A DNA stretch of 64,000 nucleotides, taken from the NCBI GenBank assembly GCA_035534235.1, contig DATLSH010000079.1:11071-75070 (forward strand), in the 5' to 3' direction. The notes beneath the pieces were generated by a model. That model was given only the letters and a program-made list of their open reading frames with translations. It searched no databases and was not told where the DNA came from. Positions within the stretch are counted from its first letter, which is position 1, and every line of letters starts with the position of its first letter. Origin of the DNA: Bog-473 sp035534235 (GTDB lineage Bacteria; Actinomycetota; Acidimicrobiia; Acidimicrobiales; RAAP-2). Below are positions 17,591-26,509 of the stretch, piece after piece. A program made the translations under genes and the position numbers.

Positions 17591-18076
17591 TCAGGGAAAC
17601 TGGAGGGTGATGCCGTCCTGTCCCCTCTTGGTCAGCTTCGACGTGACGGTCCTCACCAGCTTGGGGAAGGGCTTGAGGAGGGAACTCGGGGCTATGCCGA
17701 TGGTCACCGTGAGAATCGACCTGGTCGGGTCGGCGGGTTCCACTGCCAGGGACCAGTCCTTCACCATGGAGGCCAGGCCCGACCTGTTGGAACCGATGAT
17801 GGCGAACGTCAGGCGCTCCCCCGGCACCCACTCGACGAAGCGCTCCTGCACCCGGGTCGTGCCCACCCATACCGTGCGCTGCGCTCCCACCCCTGAGGAC
17901 GGACCGTCGATGCGGACCTTCCTCATGCCGACGCACCATTCCGACCGGGCACCCAGGTCCGCCAGCCGCTAGAAAACGTCTCCGGGTGTGGCGTTGATGG
18001 CGACGATGTTCTTCAGGACGACGGGCGCGGTGGACACCCAGGCCAGGTTCTGTGCGGTGACGGAGAAGGTCGGCAT
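17591..18076 (-). pseudogene. SRPBCC / polyketide-cyclase-like gene interrupted by an in-frame amber codon
   Basis: On the minus strand an ATG at 18076 opens a frame whose product starts like a START/SRPBCC protein. After 35 codons, following INATPGDVF, it meets TAG (17969-17971). The same frame then continues RLADLGARSEWCVGM and runs to 17591 with good family character (ERFVEWVPGERLTF). Family members normally read about ATP-EVF--LAD here, so the stop falls inside a conserved helix. This is a nonsense-mutated gene, a readthrough case, or a base error. The reinitiation product from 17926 would lack the first strand and helix. Confidence 0.75.
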
Positions 18077-18085
18077 GAGGGAGAA

Positions 18086-19174
18086 GTGTTTCAGACTCCC
18101 GGTAGCGTGGAGCCTGTGCCCGGAGTGGACCGTGTCCTGCTGGCCGAACCAAGGGGGTTCTGTGCCGGCGTGGAGAAGGCCATCAAGGCCCTGGCCTGGA
18201 TGGTGCGGGTCTTCGAGCCGCCGGTGTACTGCTACCACGAGATCGTGCACAACCGGCATGTGGTGGACCGTTTCCGCGATCAGGGGGTGGTCTTCGTCGA
18301 CGATGTGAGCGAGGTGCCGCCGGGGGCGCCGCTGATGTTGAGCGCCCACGGGTCGGCCCCGGCAGTCGTCGAGGCGGCCCGGGCCCAGGGAGGAGTGGTG
18401 GTCGACGCCGTCTGCCCCCTGGTGACCAAGGTCCATCACGAGCTCAAGGTCCGCAGCCGCAAGGGCTACACCGTCCTTTACGTCGGGCACGCCGGCCACG
18501 AGGAGGCCGTCGGCACCATGGCCGTGGCGCCCGAGTCAGTACGCCTGGTGGAACACGAAGAGGACCTCGTCGCCCTGGAGGTTGAGGGCGGTCTGGAGCC
18601 CGGCACCCCGGTGGCCCTCCTGGCCCAGACCACACTGAGCCACGACGAGTGGCGGGGCCTCATGGAATCCGCCCGGCGCCGATTCCCCGACCTCTGGATG
18701 CCCAACCGCAGCGATCTCTGCTTCGCCACCACCAACCGGCAGGCGGCTCTTAAGGCCATCGCCAGCGAGGCCGACGCCGTCGTAGTCATCGGCTCGGCCA
18801 ACTCGTCCAACACCGTGGCGCTAGAGACGGTGGCCCGGGCGTCGGGCTGCCCCCGGGTGCTGCGGATCAACGAGGCCGACGAGCTGCCGGGGGACCTGGT
18901 GGGGACGGTCGGGGTGACGGCGGGTGCGTCCGCCCCCGAAGCCCTGGTGGAGGAGGTGATCGCCCGCCTGGCGCCGCGCCAGGGCGTCACCGAGGTGACG
19001 GTGACCACCGAAGACGAGTACTTCCCACCCCCACCCGAGCTACGGGAATTGCTACGGGCCGTGAGCTCCACGCTGGGATTTCTCGCTGGTCGCCCCGGCG
19101 GCATCCGATCGGACCCGGCGGCCGAGGACCGGGCCGTCTCGGCGGCCGACGTGCTCAACGTGCTGGCTTCATGA
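18086..19174 (+). CDS. ispH: 4-hydroxy-3-methylbut-2-enyl diphosphate reductase IspH
   Basis: IspH makes IPP and DMAPP in the last step of the MEP isoprenoid pathway. The three cluster cysteines are present: RGFCAGV, DAVCPLVTK and SDLCFATTN. The substrate-binding His residues are in YHEIVHN, LSAHGS and YVGHAGHEE, and GSANSSN is conserved. The 362-residue form starts at GTG 18086, only ten bases from the divergent SRPBCC start; the GTG at 18116 (ten codons later, just before the conserved start) is a good alternative. About 35 C-terminal residues extend past the usual end. Confidence 0.96.
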   Translation: MFQTPGSVEPVPGVDRVLLAEPRGFCAGVEKAIKALAWMVRVFEPPVYCYHEIVHNRHVVDRFRDQGVVFVDDVSEVPPGAPLMLSAHGSAPAVVEAARAQGGVVVDAVCPLVTKVHHELKVRSRKGYTVLYVGHAGHEEAVGTMAVAPESVRLVEHEEDLVALEVEGGLEPGTPVALLAQTTLSHDEWRGLMESARRRFPDLWMPNRSDLCFATTNRQAALKAIASEADAVVVIGSANSSNTVALETVARASGCPRVLRINEADELPGDLVGTVGVTAGASAPEALVEEVIARLAPRQGVTEVTVTTEDEYFPPPPELRELLRAVSSTLGFLAGRPGGIRSDPAAEDRAVSAADVLNVLAS

Positions 19175-19199
19175 GGCCCCGAAGTGGGAGGATGGCTCC

Positions 19200-19742
19200 G
19201 TGACCTTTACCCGGATGGACGAATCGAACGCCGACCAGTGGCAGCACATTGTGGTCGAGACCATGGAGCACCAGCCCCGCGTGGCCGATCGCGTGCTGGG
19301 CATGCTGGCCTCGCTGGAGGAGATCACCGACGGCTTCGCGGTCGACCAGTTGGTGCACTCCTTGCAGACCGCCACCCGGGCCGAGGAGGCCGGAGCCTCC
19401 GACGAGGTGGTGGTGGCTTCGCTCTGTCACGACATCGGCAAAGCCGTGTCGGTCTTCAACCACCCTCGCATCGCAGCGGAGATCCTGCGCCCCTATGTGG
19501 GTGACGACACGTTCCACATGATCCTGGCCCATCAGGACTTCCAGGGCCGGCACTACTACGAGCACCTGGGGCAGGATCCCAATGCCCGAGACCAGTACCA
19601 GGGCGAACCTTGGTACGCCCTGGCCGAGCAATTCGCCGACGAGTGGGACCAGACCAGCTTCGACCCCGACTACCCCACCAAGCCGCTCTCGCACTTCGAA
19701 CCCCTGGTGCGCCAGGTCTTCGGCTCCCTGCACGCCAGTTGA
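19200..19742 (+). CDS. HD-domain protein
   Basis: The 180-residue protein has an HD domain: His in LVHSLQTA, the HD pair in ASLCHDIGK, then FNHP and LAHQDFQGRHYYEH. The extra His residues after the HD pair resemble the PhnZ / myo-inositol-oxygenase branch of di-iron HD proteins more than nucleases, but I cannot tell oxygenase from hydrolase. The GTG start has GGAGGA eight bases upstream. Its stop overlaps the start of the next glycosyltransferase gene. Confidence 0.75.
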   Translation: MTFTRMDESNADQWQHIVVETMEHQPRVADRVLGMLASLEEITDGFAVDQLVHSLQTATRAEEAGASDEVVVASLCHDIGKAVSVFNHPRIAAEILRPYVGDDTFHMILAHQDFQGRHYYEHLGQDPNARDQYQGEPWYALAEQFADEWDQTSFDPDYPTKPLSHFEPLVRQVFGSLHAS

Positions 19743-20566
19743 GGCGGCGGGGCGGCCTCGCTGATACCGCCAGCATCCACACCGACCCGGATCGGGCCCG
19801 GCAGGTCATCAGGCGCGCCCGGCAGGACTTCGATCAGCGCTACCCCGGCCTGAAGTTCTCCCCCGTCGTGGGCTTGATCTGCGCCTACCAGGAGGAAGAG
19901 AACATCGGCGACGTCCTGGCCAACATGCCCGGTACCGCCTGCGGGCTGGCCCTCACCACCCTGGTGGTCGTCGACGGGGGTGCTGACGCCACCGACCAGG
20001 TCGCCCTGCGTGCGGGTGCGGTCACCTTCGTTCTCGGCGAGAACCTGGGCCACGGCTATGCCCTCCGTGTGGGCTATGCCCTGGGAATTGAGCTGGGCGC
20101 CCAGTTCGTGGTCACCCTCGATGCCGACGGCCAGAACGACCCGACCGAGATCCCCGGCCTCCTCCAGCCCCTCGTCGACGACGAGGCTGACTTCGTCCTG
20201 GCCTCGCGGCGACTGGGCCGGGACACCACCACCGACCTCTTCCGCAAAGCCGGGGTGCGCTTCTTCTCGCTCGTGATCAGCGCCGTGGGGGGCACCTGGC
20301 TGACGGACTCGTCCAACGGGTACCGCGCCCTGCGGGCCACCATGCTCGAGGACGTGACCCACCGCTTGTCCCAGGCCCAGTACCAGACGGCCGAACTGCT
20401 GATGGTGTGCCTGAAGCGGGGCTGGAGGGTGGTCGAGCGCCCCACCGTGTGGCTCCCCCGCTCCTCGGGCACGTCCAAGAAGGGGAAGAACTACCTCTTC
20501 GGGTTGCGCTACGCCCGCGTGGTCCTCACCACGTGGTGGCGGGAGCGGCGTTCGGCCCGGGTCTGA
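19739..20566 (+). CDS. GT2 family glycosyltransferase
   Basis: The 275-residue protein has a GT-A fold: VVGLICAYQEEENI, VVVDGGADATDQ, ENLGHGYALRVGY, the metal-binding DADGQND and a TDSSNGYRALR segment. It has no obvious membrane helix and probably makes a polyprenyl-phosphate sugar or glycosylates a lipid. I place the start at TTG 19739 because it overlaps the HD gene stop as TTGA and no ATG or GTG lies nearby in frame; upstream residues in the frame are antisense-like. It follows ispH and the HD gene in one run. Confidence 0.8.
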   Translation: MRRRGGLADTASIHTDPDRARQVIRRARQDFDQRYPGLKFSPVVGLICAYQEEENIGDVLANMPGTACGLALTTLVVVDGGADATDQVALRAGAVTFVLGENLGHGYALRVGYALGIELGAQFVVTLDADGQNDPTEIPGLLQPLVDDEADFVLASRRLGRDTTTDLFRKAGVRFFSLVISAVGGTWLTDSSNGYRALRATMLEDVTHRLSQAQYQTAELLMVCLKRGWRVVERPTVWLPRSSGTSKKGKNYLFGLRYARVVLTTWWRERRSARV

Positions 20567-20576
20567 GGTCGAGAGG

Positions 20577-21263
20577 TCAGCTCGGCGATGGCGCGGCCAC
20601 CGAGGGCGGAGAGGCACCCGACGGGTCCTCGGAAATTGCCACCAGGCCCCGCACGAAGATCGTGAGCATCTTGGCGTAGAGATCCTCGGGGCAGCCGTCC
20701 GGGTCGTAGAGCTGCTCGAGCGCCACACCGTCCGCCATGGCGAAGAACGCGGTCACGAGTTCGGGGATCGGCAGGGCTGCCTGGACATCCCAGTTCAGCT
20801 CGGCCCCCATGCGCTCCATGGTCTTTCCCACCGCCGCCTTGAGCCGGCGATGGCCCGAGCGCATCGACTCGTTCCCCGCCGGGAAGCGGGCCGCGTGCAG
20901 GGTGTAGTCGAGCATCAGCAGGAACAGGTCGGGATCATTCATCGCCATGAACTGTTGACCGGCCCACGCCGCCTGCTCGGAGGCGGGTGCCGACCAGTCG
21001 ACCCGTTCGAGGATCTCGCGCATCCGCCGGTCGTCCGCCCGCTCGATCACCGCTTCGAAGAGGGCATCCTTGGAGGCGAAGTTCGAGTACACGGCGCCCT
21101 TGGTCAGGCCGGCCTCCCAGGCCACGTCGTCGACGCTGGCCGCCACATAGCCCTGGCGGGCGAAGACCTTGGTGGCCGCCTCTATCAGCGCGTCGCGGGT
21201 CGCCGCCTTCTTCTCCTCCCGCCCGGGCCTGGTCCGAGGCCCGGCCTTCGGCGCAGGCTTCAT
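20577..21263 (-). CDS. TetR family transcriptional regulator
   Basis: The 228-residue protein has a Lys/Arg-rich N-terminal tail, then a TetR HTH (about residues 20-65: RDALIEAATKVFARQG, SVDDVAWEAGLTKGAVYSNF), and an all-helical ligand domain. The ATG at 21263 overlaps the stop of a short upstream ORF as ATGA. It likely represses its own promoter at 21385-21426, where two perfect inverted repeats lie. No transporter or enzyme gene is divergent from it, so other targets are probably elsewhere. Confidence 0.9.
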   Translation of the reverse strand: MKPAPKAGPRTRPGREEKKAATRDALIEAATKVFARQGYVAASVDDVAWEAGLTKGAVYSNFASKDALFEAVIERADDRRMREILERVDWSAPASEQAAWAGQQFMAMNDPDLFLLMLDYTLHAARFPAGNESMRSGHRRLKAAVGKTMERMGAELNWDVQAALPIPELVTAFFAMADGVALEQLYDPDGCPEDLYAKMLTIFVRGLVAISEDPSGASPPSVAAPSPS

Positions 21264-21379
21264 ACGCCCCGGGCTGGCTCTGGCACCGACGCCGCGAGCA
21301 GGGTGTCGAGAAGGTGCTCGTAGTCGAGCTCCTTCCTGATCCACTCCTTGGGGTCGTCGGACCCCTCTTGCACCGGCAC
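21260..21379 (-). CDS. 39-residue ORF translationally coupled to tetR
   Basis: A GTG at 21379 opens a 39-codon frame whose TGA overlaps the tetR ATG (ATGA). The product is amphipathic and charged (DPKEWIRKELDYEHLL), with no low-complexity bias. The GTG is six bases after a TATTAT -10 box, so it would be at or near the transcript 5' end with no ribosome site. It may be a leader peptide that sets TetR translation, or a small partner protein. The tight overlap supports it; its size leaves doubt. Confidence 0.5.
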   Translation of the reverse strand: MPVQEGSDDPKEWIRKELDYEHLLDTLLAASVPEPARGV

Positions 21380-21384
21380 GGTAA

Positions 21385-21426
21385 ATAATACTGTTCGGTA
21401 TGGCATACCAGTTAGTATGTCATACT
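21385..21426 (-). promoter_or_regulatory. tetR promoter with two tandem palindromic operators
   Basis: GGTATG-G-CATACC (21397-21409) and AGTATG-T-CATACT (21414-21426) are both perfect 6+1+6 inverted repeats with the shared core GTATGnCATAC, 17 bases centre to centre. A -10 box TATTAT lies at 21390-21385 on the minus strand, so the operators cover the spacer and -35 region. This is a typical autorepression layout for TetR proteins. Confidence 0.75.
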
Positions 21427-21469
21427 AGCTAGTATCCGTCAAGCAGGGTCCCGTCCCCGGGAGGGTGGC

Positions 21470-22225
21470 CTACGGGTAACGGCCCGTCTTGGCCTTCGCC
21501 TCGTCGTAAACGGCTTGAAGCCGTTCCACCAGATCGGCCGTGGCCGAATGCACGGCGCTGCGGGAGACCCGGCCACCCCCGGTGCGCGCCGGCGGCGCCA
21601 TGGCGGGGCCGATCACCACCTGAATGGTGTAGGGCTTGGGGATGGCGCGGCCCTTGGGCATGGCGAGGTCCGAGGCTCCGATGCCGATGGGAACGATGGG
21701 GGCGCCGGTGCGGGCCGACAGGAACGTCGCCCCCTCCATCAGGTCCTCAATGGCCGGGCCCTGGCGCCGGGTGCCCTCGGGGAACAGCACCAGCACCTGG
21801 CCCCGCTCGAGCGCCTCCTCGGCCCTCTGCAGTGCCTCGCGGTCGGCCGACTCGCGGTGCACCGGGAAGGCACCGACATAGAGCAACAGCTTGCCGAGGA
21901 GGTTGCTCTTCCACATGGAGTCCTTGGTCATGAAGAAGAGCTTGCGCTTGGTGCAAAACGACGTGAAGCCGAAGTCGGCGAAGCTGCGGTGCACGGGGGC
22001 CAGGATCACGGGACCGGTGGCGGGGACGTGCTCCCGGCCCACCACCCGGGGGCGGAACCAGATCCTCATGAGGACATTGAAGGTGCCCCGCAGGAGGCGA
22101 TAACCGAGGGTGCGCTTCGGCTCAACGGCGAACTCCTGATGGCGGCCCGGAGCGGGTGCGTGGTGATGGGCCGCGGCGTCACGGCCGGTGGGGACCGGTT
22201 CGGATCCGGGTGTGCTCACAGCCAC
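21470..22225 (-). CDS. plsC: 1-acyl-sn-glycerol-3-phosphate acyltransferase (PlsC family)
   Basis: The 251-residue protein has the acyltransferase motifs: HRSFAD (HX4D, catalytic), the GAFPVHR block, FPEGTR, and PIVPIG. It should acylate lysophosphatidate or a similar lipid at the membrane. About 45 N-terminal residues are polar and His-rich before the domain begins. Its start overlaps the end of the aroA-cmk gene by ten bases, so it is the last gene of the aroH-tyrA-aroA-cmk run. Confidence 0.9.
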   Translation of the reverse strand: MAVSTPGSEPVPTGRDAAAHHHAPAPGRHQEFAVEPKRTLGYRLLRGTFNVLMRIWFRPRVVGREHVPATGPVILAPVHRSFADFGFTSFCTKRKLFFMTKDSMWKSNLLGKLLLYVGAFPVHRESADREALQRAEEALERGQVLVLFPEGTRRQGPAIEDLMEGATFLSARTGAPIVPIGIGASDLAMPKGRAIPKPYTIQVVIGPAMAPPARTGGGRVSRSAVHSATADLVERLQAVYDEAKAKTGRYP

Positions 22226-24150
22226 GAGAGAACCTCCTCGACTACATCCTGCACGCTGCGCCCCGTGGTATCGAGCAGGTGGGCATCATCGGCCACCTTC
22301 ATCGGTGACGCTGACCGGGTGGCATCAATACGGTCCCGGCGGGCCACCCCGTCCGGCGATTCGTCCGCCCGGCGGCGGGCGCGCTCCTCGAGCGACGCCG
22401 TCAGGTACACCTTCACCGCGGCGTCAGGGAAGACGACGGAGCCGATGTCGCGCCCCTCGATCACTCCCCCGCCCCGGGCCAGGGCCCAGTCCCGCTGGCG
22501 CCGCACCAGGTGCCGGCGGACCTCGGAGTTGGCCGCCACCAGGGACACGGCCCGGCCCACCGCGTCTGAGCGGATGACGTCGGTGACGTCGGTGCCGTCA
22601 ATGACGACCCGGCCCCCCACCTGAATCTCCGCCTCGGCTGCCAGGGCGGCCACCCCTTCGGGGTCGTCGGGCGCCACCCCCTGGCTGAGGGCCAGGGCGG
22701 CGACCGCGCGGTACATGGCGCCGGTGTCGAGCCGGTCCATCCCGAGGTGCCGGGCCAACGCTTCGGACAGGGTCGACTTGCCCGCACCGGCCGGCCCGTC
22801 AATGGCCACGATGAGCGCCCGTGGCCCGGAAGTGGGTGCGCCGGTCGTGGTGAGCGCGCGGAGATGGTCGGCAAAGGCGGGATAGCTGGTCTGCACGGCG
22901 GAGAATCCCGTGATCAGGCTGTGCTCCCCGAGGGGCGCGGCCAGCCCGGCCACAGTGGCCGCCATGGCCATCCGATGGTCGCCCCGGCTGTCGAACCGGG
23001 CACCGCGCAGGTACCCCCCGGGGCCGACCCCGGTGACTGCAAGGGTGTCGCCTTGGACCACGGCGGTGCCTCCGAACGTGATGACCATATCGGTCACTGC
23101 GGCCAGCCGGTCGACCTCCTTGACCCGCAGCTCCCCCACACTGTGGAAGACCGTCGTCCCTTCGGCCATGGCGGCGGCCACAGCCAGCACCGGCACCTCG
23201 TCGAGGGAGGGAATTTCGGCCGCCTCCACCGTGGTCGCCCGCAGCGGTCCGGACACGGAGCGTATGGTGACCGTGGTGCCGGTGGCGTCCGGGGTCGCGG
23301 TGATCTTCGCCCCCATGCGCTGGAGCACAGCCAGGAAGCCGAGCCGGGCGGGACCGCGGTACACCCGCTCGACCTCAACGGCACTGCCCTCCACGACGCA
23401 GCCCGCCACCACGAAGAAGGCGGCGGCCGACGGATCGGCCGGCACGGTGCGCTCGACCGGTCTGAGGGCCGACGGGTGCACCGTCACCACCCGGCCCTCA
23501 CCCCATGCCTCTACGGTCAGGTGGACGCCCGCTTCGGCCAGCATCTCCTCGGTATGCGTCCGTGTGGTCACCGGCTCGCGGACGACGGTCGGACCCTCGG
23601 CCGAGAGCCCAGCCAACAAGATGGCCGACTTCACCTGGGCGCTGGCCACCGTGGCGGTCCAGTCGATTCCCCGCAGCCCACCCCCCTTCACCCGCAACGG
23701 GGGCAGGCACCGGGGGCCGGCTCCGCGCACGGTGGCTCCCATGAGGGCCAGGGGCTCGGCCACGCGGTCCATGGGGCGAGCCGAGAGGGACTGGTCTCCC
23801 ACCAGCTCGGTCTCCCAGCCGAAGCCGGCCACCATCCCGGCCAGGAGCCGCATGGTGGTCCCCGAGTTCCCGCAGTCCAGCGGACCGGCGGGCTGGTGCA
23901 ACCGCCCGCGGCCGCCGTGGAGGGCGACGGTCCCTTCGGCCAGCCACTCGACCCGGGCCCCCATGGCTTCCACCGCGGCGAGGGACGCCGCCACGTCGGC
24001 CCCGTCGGAGAGGCCGTGGACGACCGACACCCCTTCGGCCAGGGCACCCAGAAGCACCGACCGGTGGGAGATGGACTTCTCGCCAGGGGTGCGCACGGTG
24101 CCACGGCACGGTGCGCCACCGGGCACCACGAGGATGCGGGGAACCCTCAC
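22216..24150 (-). CDS. aroA-cmk: fused EPSP synthase and cytidylate kinase
   Basis: One 644-codon frame carries two enzymes. Residues 1 to about 435 are 3-phosphoshikimate 1-carboxyvinyltransferase (GEKSISHRS, GNSGTTMRLLAG, and SLDEVPVLAVAAAMAEG), the shikimate step using PEP. Residues about 445-644 are CMP kinase, with the P-loop IDGPAGAGKST, DTGAMYRA, EGRDIG and RRRADE. The linker is short. The kinase supplies CDP for nucleotide and lipid synthesis, not chorismate synthesis. The ATG overlaps the stop of tyrA (ATGA). I see no internal start with a strong ribosome site before the kinase part. Confidence 0.95.
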   Translation of the reverse strand: MRVPRILVVPGGAPCRGTVRTPGEKSISHRSVLLGALAEGVSVVHGLSDGADVAASLAAVEAMGARVEWLAEGTVALHGGRGRLHQPAGPLDCGNSGTTMRLLAGMVAGFGWETELVGDQSLSARPMDRVAEPLALMGATVRGAGPRCLPPLRVKGGGLRGIDWTATVASAQVKSAILLAGLSAEGPTVVREPVTTRTHTEEMLAEAGVHLTVEAWGEGRVVTVHPSALRPVERTVPADPSAAAFFVVAGCVVEGSAVEVERVYRGPARLGFLAVLQRMGAKITATPDATGTTVTIRSVSGPLRATTVEAAEIPSLDEVPVLAVAAAMAEGTTVFHSVGELRVKEVDRLAAVTDMVITFGGTAVVQGDTLAVTGVGPGGYLRGARFDSRGDHRMAMAATVAGLAAPLGEHSLITGFSAVQTSYPAFADHLRALTTTGAPTSGPRALIVAIDGPAGAGKSTLSEALARHLGMDRLDTGAMYRAVAALALSQGVAPDDPEGVAALAAEAEIQVGGRVVIDGTDVTDVIRSDAVGRAVSLVAANSEVRRHLVRRQRDWALARGGGVIEGRDIGSVVFPDAAVKVYLTASLEERARRRADESPDGVARRDRIDATRSASPMKVADDAHLLDTTGRSVQDVVEEVLSWL

Positions 24151-25241
24151 GCCATCGGCTCCGCCCGGCTCCGGTAGCCCCGGGACTCAATGGCGTCGCC
24201 CAAGGTCTGGGCCTCGGCCGAGTCCACCACGAGGATGAGGACACCACGGGGCCCCTCCGCCGAGTGGGCGATTTCAATGTCATAGATCCCGATGCCGGCA
24301 TCCGCCGCCAGCGACGTGATCTCGGCCAGTACGCCGGGGCGATCGGGCACCGGGATCCGGAGTTCCGAAAGGTGATCGGGCCGGGCGACTCGCGCCGGCA
24401 AATTGCGCCTCGCCGCGCTGGCCTTCTGCAGCACGCCCAGAAGTGCGTCACGGTCCTGACCAGCGACCCGGTCACGCATCACCGAAAGGTCACTGAGCAG
24501 GGAGTTGAGCGCGTGGACGATGGCACCGGCATTCTCGGCGCAGATGTCGGGCCAGATCCCCGGATGCCCGGCCGCCACCCTGGTCATGTCCCGGAATCCC
24601 CCCGCAGCCAGGCGCAATAGGGCGCCGTCCTGCTCGGCACCGGTGGTGGCCGCATTCATCAGGACGGCAGCCACCAGATGGGGGACATGCGAGACCACGG
24701 CCACCAGGCGATCGTGGTCGAACGGGGAGAGCATCAACACATCGGCACCCAGTGAGGCGACCACGCCCCGCAGCCGATCGAAAGCGCCCAGGTCGGTGGT
24801 GCCGGTGGGTGTGAGCACCCAGACGGCCCCTTCGAAGAGACCGGGATCGGCCCCGCGCAGGCCGACCTGCTCGGAGCCGGCCATCGGGTGACCGCCGATG
24901 AAGCGGGGATGATCGGCCGCCTCGACAATGGCCGATTTCACGCCGCTCACATCGGTGACCACCGCGTCATTGCGCCGCCCGGGACTGGCCAGCAACTCTT
25001 GCACCACCCCGGCCACCACCGTGGCCGGGGTCGCCACGAAGGCCACTTCTGCCGCCAGGTCATCCCCGGCCGCGTCGATGACCCCGGAGGTGAGCGCCTG
25101 CCCCACCCGATCCGGTTGGGCGTCAACTCCCGAGACGTGCCAGCCCCGCCGGCGCAGGGCCAGGGCGATGGAGCCACCGATCAGGCCGGTCCCCACGACG
25201 AGCGCTCGCCGGCGCGCCCCGGCCTCAGTCGGGGAGATCAT
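24147..25241 (-). CDS. tyrA: prephenate dehydrogenase with C-terminal ACT-like domain
   Basis: The 364-residue protein starts with a Rossmann NAD(P) loop (VVGTGLIGGS), then the TyrA helical domain with the substrate motif GGHPMAGSE and SHVPHLVAA. The last 75 residues (IPVPDRPGVLAEI) are an ACT domain, probably for feedback by tyrosine. It oxidatively decarboxylates prephenate or arogenate. I chose the ATG at 25241, just before the Rossmann strand, giving a 17-base overlap with aroH; upstream residues in the frame are antisense-like. Confidence 0.93.
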   Translation of the reverse strand: MISPTEAGARRRALVVGTGLIGGSIALALRRRGWHVSGVDAQPDRVGQALTSGVIDAAGDDLAAEVAFVATPATVVAGVVQELLASPGRRNDAVVTDVSGVKSAIVEAADHPRFIGGHPMAGSEQVGLRGADPGLFEGAVWVLTPTGTTDLGAFDRLRGVVASLGADVLMLSPFDHDRLVAVVSHVPHLVAAVLMNAATTGAEQDGALLRLAAGGFRDMTRVAAGHPGIWPDICAENAGAIVHALNSLLSDLSVMRDRVAGQDRDALLGVLQKASAARRNLPARVARPDHLSELRIPVPDRPGVLAEITSLAADAGIGIYDIEIAHSAEGPRGVLILVVDSAEAQTLGDAIESRGYRSRAEPMA

Positions 25242-25599
25242 CGCGGAGCACTTGGGCGCCGTGCAGATAGACGTGGTGGATCTCGTCCTTGGACTTGCTG
25301 CTGTGCACGTGCAGCAGGACACGGATACAGCGCGGCATCGCGCCGGGCACCGCAATCTCGGCCGCGCACAAGAGGGGCACCGCCCCGAATCCGATCTCCC
25401 GGATGGCGGTGGCCGGGAAGATGCTGGTCACATCGGGCGTCGCCGTGAAGAGAATGCTCACAATGTCCTCTTCGGCCAGCTCGTTTCGCGTCATGATCTC
25501 ACGCATGAGCTCCTGGGAACGCTCCGTGACCTGGTCGGCCGTGTCCGCGTCGACCGTGGTAGCCCCGCGCAGACCCCGGACCATGAGAGCGGCTGCCAT
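25225..25599 (-). CDS. aroH: monofunctional chorismate mutase, AroH class
   Basis: The 124-residue protein fits the trimeric AroH fold: MVRGLRGATTVD with the active-site Arg near the N-terminus, FTATPDV, a LCAAEI Glu, PRCIRVL with the second Arg, and HHVYLHGA. It converts chorismate to prephenate, which the next gene product uses. An ATG five codons later (25584) is equally possible. It is the first gene of the aromatic run and is divergent from the lipoprotein gene across 79 bases, where ATGGCGGGTCA occurs twice (25598, 25628). Confidence 0.93.
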   Translation of the reverse strand: MAAALMVRGLRGATTVDADTADQVTERSQELMREIMTRNELAEEDIVSILFTATPDVTSIFPATAIREIGFGAVPLLCAAEIAVPGAMPRCIRVLLHVHSSKSKDEIHHVYLHGAQVLRDDLPD

Positions 25600-25678
25600 G
25601 GCGGGTCATGCTACCGGTACTGTTCCGATGGCGGGTCAAGGGACCCCGTCACCGGGCGGAACAAGAGGAGGCAGCACA

Positions 25679-26452
25679 ATGACCAGCCGCACCAACCGAT
25701 CGGGCACAGACGTGAACCACCTCCGGCGCGGCGTCGTGGTGGCCGTCGCCCTCATGGTGGGAGCCTTCGGTTTCAACGCCTGCTCCCTGATCAACAAGGT
25801 GAAGACGGCGATCCATGACATCAGGGGCAACAAGGCCACCATTGACGCCTTCAACTCCAAGCTGCAATCGGGTGGGTCGACGACCTTTGAGGCGACCTAC
25901 GTCACCAGTGGCAGCTCACCGGCCACGGTCGTGTACGCGGTCCAACCTCCCAAGGGGCTGGCCTTTGCAGACACTCCGACGGGTGGGAGCGGCTCCACGT
26001 CACCCGTACACCTGGTGGTGAACCAGTCAGGCGAGTACGCCTGCAACCAACCCTCCGCCTCGGGTACCGGGTCCAGCACCCAATGGACCTGTGACAAGTT
26101 GGGTGCGGCCAGCGCCTCGGTCCAGAACCAGATCTTCGACTTCTACACCCCCTCCCACTGGATCGGCTTCCTACGCGACTTCTCGTTGGCCGCCGGTTTC
26201 GCCGGAGACAAGGTCACGTCGTCGACCATGACGGTCAACGGCTTCGACATGAATTGCGTCGACTTCGTCGCCGCGGGCGTGCCCGGGAAGAGCACGATCT
26301 GCACCACGGCCCAGGGAATTCTCGGGTACGTGAAGGTGGCGAGCGATGCCACCAGCTTTGCGATCAAGTCCTACACGACGTCTCCTCCGGCTTCGCTCTT
26401 CGAACTGCCTCCGGGCGCCAAGGTGACGTCCAACCAGAACGGTTCGGCCTAG
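25679..26452 (+). CDS. putative lipoprotein of unknown function
   Basis: The 257-residue protein has a positively charged start, a hydrophobic stretch (residues 18-33) and a Cys at 35 after FNA, a plausible lipobox. The mature part is Ser/Thr/Gly-rich with two further Cys pairs and no membrane segments, so it is likely exported and lipid-anchored. The overall pattern resembles LppX/LprG-like or unclassified actinobacterial lipoproteins, but I cannot assign a family. The ATG has GAGGAGG eight bases upstream. Confidence 0.75.
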   Translation: MTSRTNRSGTDVNHLRRGVVVAVALMVGAFGFNACSLINKVKTAIHDIRGNKATIDAFNSKLQSGGSTTFEATYVTSGSSPATVVYAVQPPKGLAFADTPTGGSGSTSPVHLVVNQSGEYACNQPSASGTGSSTQWTCDKLGAASASVQNQIFDFYTPSHWIGFLRDFSLAAGFAGDKVTSSTMTVNGFDMNCVDFVAAGVPGKSTICTTAQGILGYVKVASDATSFAIKSYTTSPPASLFELPPGAKVTSNQNGSA

Positions 26453-26509
26453 CGTCGCGGGCACCGGCTCCTCCGCGCGCGGTCCACGTGGTAGTACGCT
26501 TGGCGGTCC

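Noticed and set aside
25598..25638. Direct repeat ATGGCGGGTCA, 30 bases apart
   Set aside because: One copy is the coding start of aroH and the repeat is short, so chance is likely in a 79-base gap.
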